From: Pseudomonas sp. ICMP22404
Lineage (GTDB): Bacteria; Pseudomonadota; Gammaproteobacteria; Pseudomonadales; Pseudomonadaceae
NCBI RefSeq assembly: GCF_006227205.1
Contig: NZ_VCNG01000001.1
Location: forward strand, 1-64,000
DNA length: 64,000 nt
Reading direction: 5' to 3'
Both the position numbers and the translations under genes were made by a program. The notes beneath the pieces were generated by a model that had not been told where the DNA came from, ran no database searches, and saw only the letters and a program-made list of their open reading frames with translations. Positions 61,368 to 64,000 of this stretch are shown here, in pieces (position 1 is the first letter of the stretch; every line of letters starts with the position of its first letter).

Positions 61368-61615
61368 TCAAACACTCCTTGTATTTCATCCAGCGTAGGC
61401 ATGACGGCAGTAATGACTGAAAGTTCGCAGTCCAGGGCTGCCACAACCCGTGCATAAGCAGCCATGCCCACCGAGAGGTCACCCTTTTCAATTGCGATGA
61501 CTTTCTGTCGGGTAATACCAGCTAACCCCGCTAGCCTGGCTTGTGTCAGCCCACGATTGAGACGACGCTGCTTAAGCTGCTCGCCAAGCCGAACGGTGAT
61601 GAGAGAATAATCCAT
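61364..61615 (-). CDS. hipB: HipB family antitoxin, helix-turn-helix
   Basis: Predicted antitoxin and autorepressor, 83 residues, with an Xre-type helix-turn-helix (LTQARLAGLAGITRQKVIAIEKG). The start is ATG at 61615; a TTG six codons upstream would lie in the -10 region. A TATAAT (61633-61638 on the minus strand) sits 17 bases upstream. The 3' end overlaps hipA. Confidence 0.88.
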   Translation of the reverse strand: MDYSLITVRLGEQLKQRRLNRGLTQARLAGLAGITRQKVIAIEKGDLSVGMAAYARVVAALDCELSVITAVMPTLDEIQGVFD

Positions 61616-61632
61616 GTTCTTTATACGTAACA

Positions 61633-61638
61633 ATTATA
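61633..61638 (-). promoter_or_regulatory. -10 element of the hipBA promoter
   Basis: Minus-strand TATAAT, giving a leader of about 10 bases before hipB. The surrounding A+T-rich sequence holds a short palindrome (TGTATACA, 61650-61657 region) that could be a HipB site. Confidence 0.5.
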
Positions 61639-61692
61639 GATAAATGTAGTGTATACAGGACTTTCCAAGTAAAGAAAAACAAATTCCCTTCA

Positions 61693-64000
61693 ATGTTAGG
61701 AAGCACCTCCGTCTTTAGGCGCGCATTGCACGGTTTTCCTGTTTTTGAGAGGGTAGCCGCCTCACCAAGCCCGTTACCTAGCCCCCTCACCGAGAAGCCC
61801 ATCATCGCCACCCCTACCCTCCCCCGACTGTTCCTAGAGCTATTCTGGCAACTCGCCATCCTGCTGGTGCCGGCCTTTTTCGTCACGGTGCTGCCTCCCC
61901 CGCTGGCTTTACTGACGGTGCTGTTCTTCGGTCTGTTGATGGGACTTGCGGCGCGCCTGGGCTTTCTGTCAGTGGGACGGGGCTGTGCCCGGTTGATGAT
62001 TGGAGCCGTGTTTGGCCTGGGTTTCAGCCTGGGCAGGGCGCTGCCCGAGTGGTGGGGGATTCTGGTGGCAATCGTCGCCATCATCGGCGGGCTCGCCTGT
62101 GTCAGCAAATGGGAGCGACGTCTCGGCCTGGTGTCGCCCCCTGTCAAAGGACCCAGTGCCTGGGGCGGATCCGAGCCACAACTGACTCCGGAGGGTGAGT
62201 CGATCCGGACGTTCAACCACGGCGAAATCGCCATGGGCGGGCCGACCTATTGCGACTATCTGTTTCCCGATGGGGTGCTCCTGCAAGGCCTTGGTTCCTC
62301 AGCGGTGTTTTCCAGCGATGGGCGTTATTTCGCCGCGCCGGTGCCGTCCCGGCAGAGCTGGGGGCTGCTCGTTCTCGACCGTCATCAACGCCGGGTCTAC
62401 CGCTGCGACAACAGTGAGTTCTGGGAGCTGGACACGCTGGACCTCAACAGCCTGAGCGGTCGCTATAGCCCGTTGGTGGACAACAGTGTTCGCCAGACCC
62501 GAATCGATGAACTGCTGCAAACCGCCGATGCCGCCAATCTGGTGCCCGTTGCTGATCTCTGGCTGGAGCCTGGCAGTTATCCGGACAATATTGCGCACAC
62601 CTTCGAACGGCGCTCCGCTGACGGACAACAATGCCTGATAGGTGACATCGTCTTGCCCCCGGCTTTTCGCGATCTGCCCCAGCCTTTGGAACCATTGCGT
62701 TCACCGCGTTATGCCATCAGCGTCAATGGACAACCGTCAGCCCTGCTGATGGCTGCCAACACAGCATTGGTATGGAGCACCGATCAGCGCGCGCTGGTGT
62801 GTCAGGCCCAGGAGCACACCGAGCATCCGAGCGGCGACCGCTACTGGTTGTGGCAAGTTGATCAGGGCTGGCGGGCACTGCCTTCGCCGTGGGTGAAGCG
62901 TGAGGCCGAACCCTCTTTTTATTGGCATGACGTGTCGGGCCTCGACGCGCACCATGTACATATCGAGTCGTACCTCGACTACCCGCGTCCATCCCTTGGC
63001 CGCTATGGCTATCGCCTCGACAGCATCCACAGCGATACCGAAATCCAGGCGGGCCATGACGCCCAAGGTCGGGTGCAGGTCGCCGAGTTTCAATTGACCC
63101 GGATGAGCATTGCCATGCCATTGGACAGTCAGGGCCGGCGAGGTGAGTCGTTCATAGCGACGCAGCCGATGCTGGACGGTATCTGCGCGCATCTGATCTG
63201 GCTCTGCGACAACAACGAGGGGCTGGGGGCTTATCGCTGTCAGATCGGTGACTGGCAGTTGCCCGGGCGTTGGTTACTGGATCATCGAGTCTCCGACTGC
63301 GGCCGTTACCTGGCGCTGTTGCCTTTTGCAGACTCGATGACAGTCGCCACTCACGCCGCCGTTGTCGACGTGAAGGCGCGATGCCTTCTGGAGGGCCCCT
63401 CCATGTGGGTGGCCCGCCTACTCGATTTCCGTGATGGCCTGCTGAGCCTGGCGGCGATCATCGGCCGTCTGGATCAGAACCTGAACGGCAACGCACTGCA
63501 GCGCTTCAATGTGCCTGCGCCGAACGTCGGTAGCGATCCTTCGTTCTTTCATCCCGATGCGCAATCCCGTCTGTTCTACACCACCGTGGAATTGCAGGTG
63601 AGCGATTCACAGTTATGCCGTGTTGCCCCTTGGCGCCTGGTGGATCGACCGCAGGTTGCCATTGCCGAGGGCGACTTCATCCAGCCCTCTCCCACCCACC
63701 AGGATGCCGCCTGGCTGTTCGGCAGCGAGACGGAATATGCCGACAGTTGGGTTCGTGCGAATACGCCGCAGCTCGGAGGCCATCTGTTGACCGCATCCGG
63801 TTGCGCGTTGAGTGACCTTGCGCCCTCGATGATCTGGTCACCGGATGGCCGCTATCTCGCGCTGACCCGCATGGCCACCGATGTGACAGAACTTTGTGGA
63901 AGCTATCGCGGCTGGCAGTTGCTGCTACTCGATGTTCAAGCGCACACGCTACGGGTGCATTCGCAATGGTTGGGCAACCGTCCGCTGTTTGAAGGTTTCG
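61693..64000 (+). CDS. Large membrane-anchored protein with propeller-like repeats, incomplete at the window edge
   Basis: An open frame with no stop from 61576 to the window end, at least 769 codons from the first ATG (61693). I do not recognise the family. Residues about 48-137 contain three or four hydrophobic segments (LFWQLAILLVPAFFVTVLPP; LVAIVAIIGGLACV), then a large soluble part with motifs such as FSSDGRYFAAPV and WSPDGRYLALTR, typical of WD40/TolB-like propeller blades. The start is doubtful: neither 61693 nor TTG at 61726 has a ribosome site, and the first 40 residues are low-complexity. The right-hand direct repeat falls inside this stretch. Confidence 0.7.
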   Translation, partial: MLGSTSVFRRALHGFPVFERVAASPSPLPSPLTEKPIIATPTLPRLFLELFWQLAILLVPAFFVTVLPPPLALLTVLFFGLLMGLAARLGFLSVGRGCARLMIGAVFGLGFSLGRALPEWWGILVAIVAIIGGLACVSKWERRLGLVSPPVKGPSAWGGSEPQLTPEGESIRTFNHGEIAMGGPTYCDYLFPDGVLLQGLGSSAVFSSDGRYFAAPVPSRQSWGLLVLDRHQRRVYRCDNSEFWELDTLDLNSLSGRYSPLVDNSVRQTRIDELLQTADAANLVPVADLWLEPGSYPDNIAHTFERRSADGQQCLIGDIVLPPAFRDLPQPLEPLRSPRYAISVNGQPSALLMAANTALVWSTDQRALVCQAQEHTEHPSGDRYWLWQVDQGWRALPSPWVKREAEPSFYWHDVSGLDAHHVHIESYLDYPRPSLGRYGYRLDSIHSDTEIQAGHDAQGRVQVAEFQLTRMSIAMPLDSQGRRGESFIATQPMLDGICAHLIWLCDNNEGLGAYRCQIGDWQLPGRWLLDHRVSDCGRYLALLPFADSMTVATHAAVVDVKARCLLEGPSMWVARLLDFRDGLLSLAAIIGRLDQNLNGNALQRFNVPAPNVGSDPSFFHPDAQSRLFYTTVELQVSDSQLCRVAPWRLVDRPQVAIAEGDFIQPSPTHQDAAWLFGSETEYADSWVRANTPQLGGHLLTASGCALSDLAPSMIWSPDGRYLALTRMATDVTELCGSYRGWQLLLLDVQAHTLRVHSQWLGNRPLFEGF
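61720..61737 (+). repeat. Right direct repeat of the hipBA module
   Basis: cgcgcattgcacggtttt, 17 of 18 bases identical to the tRNA-terminator sequence at 60108-60125, in the same orientation. Here the hairpin is broken by the one change, and no gene end lies before it. Confidence 0.7.

Noticed and set aside
61572-62234. 220-codon open frame on the minus strand
   Set aside because: Antisense to the large membrane-protein frame, which has a clear membrane and propeller pattern. The minus frame overlaps the hipB start region as well.

Overview
The window is chromosomal DNA of a fluorescent pseudomonad (Pseudomonas fluorescens group). Evidence is the G+C-rich coding style, Pseudomonas-type gene orders (tyrS beside an rRNA promoter; trpE / trpGDC / vfr; lptD-surA-pdxA-rsmA-apaGH; cca-folKB-plsY-tsaD-rpsU-dnaG-rpoD; amgK-murU) and repeated palindromic REP elements of the type gtgggagcgagcctgctcgc. 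Almost everything is core genome. The accessory-looking parts are the rpsU-dnaG spacer and the last 4 kb.

Layout. 1-281: two tandem rRNA promoters firing leftward out of the window. 282-12775: tyrS, an M23 murein peptidase, anmK, erpA, argC, hemJ, a nitronate monooxygenase, a DUF805 membrane protein, a short-chain dehydrogenase, a HIT protein, coq7, speD, an OsmC protein and the cAMP receptor vfr. 12772-21430: tryptophan synthesis split into trpGDC (followed by a lipoate-ligase-like gene) and gph-trpE, with rpe, and the esterase autotransporter estA between them. 21509-30816: an iron-dependent alcohol dehydrogenase, a four-gene polyamine-type ABC importer and a two-component system, studded with REP pairs. 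30891-42234: a DUF3530 protein, a DjlA-like co-chaperone, the murU/amgK cell-wall recycling pair, and the lptD-surA-pdxA-rsmA-apaG-apaH-glpE run. 42535-47402: the stress triad prkA-yeaH-ycgB. 47466-60005: cca, folK, folB, plsY, tsaD, rpsU, dnaG, rpoD and a 1247-residue GGDEF/EAL protein. 60021-64000: a CAU-anticodon tRNA, a hipBA toxin-antitoxin pair bounded by short direct repeats, and a large membrane protein that runs off the right edge.

How genes work together. AnmK, AmgK and MurU are three enzymes of the peptidoglycan-recycling route to UDP-MurNAc. TrpE, TrpG, TrpD and TrpC make anthranilate and carry it to indole-glycerol phosphate. Both trp transcription units are preceded by nearly the same coding segment ending in Arg-Trp-Arg-Trp-Arg-Ala and a stop; for trpE this segment is the C-terminus of gph itself. 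LptD and SurA both serve outer-membrane assembly. RpsU, DnaG and RpoD form the macromolecular-synthesis locus, here without the yqeY-type gene usually found between rpsU and dnaG in pseudomonads.

Strongest leads: the duplicated trp leader with one copy inside gph; the hipBA module inserted between direct copies of a tRNA-terminator sequence, in front of a membrane gene with no convincing start; the GGA-rich prkA leader; and a 16-bp palindrome between the two-component system and the ABC importer. All functional statements come from reading the sequence and knowledge of protein families; no database search was run.
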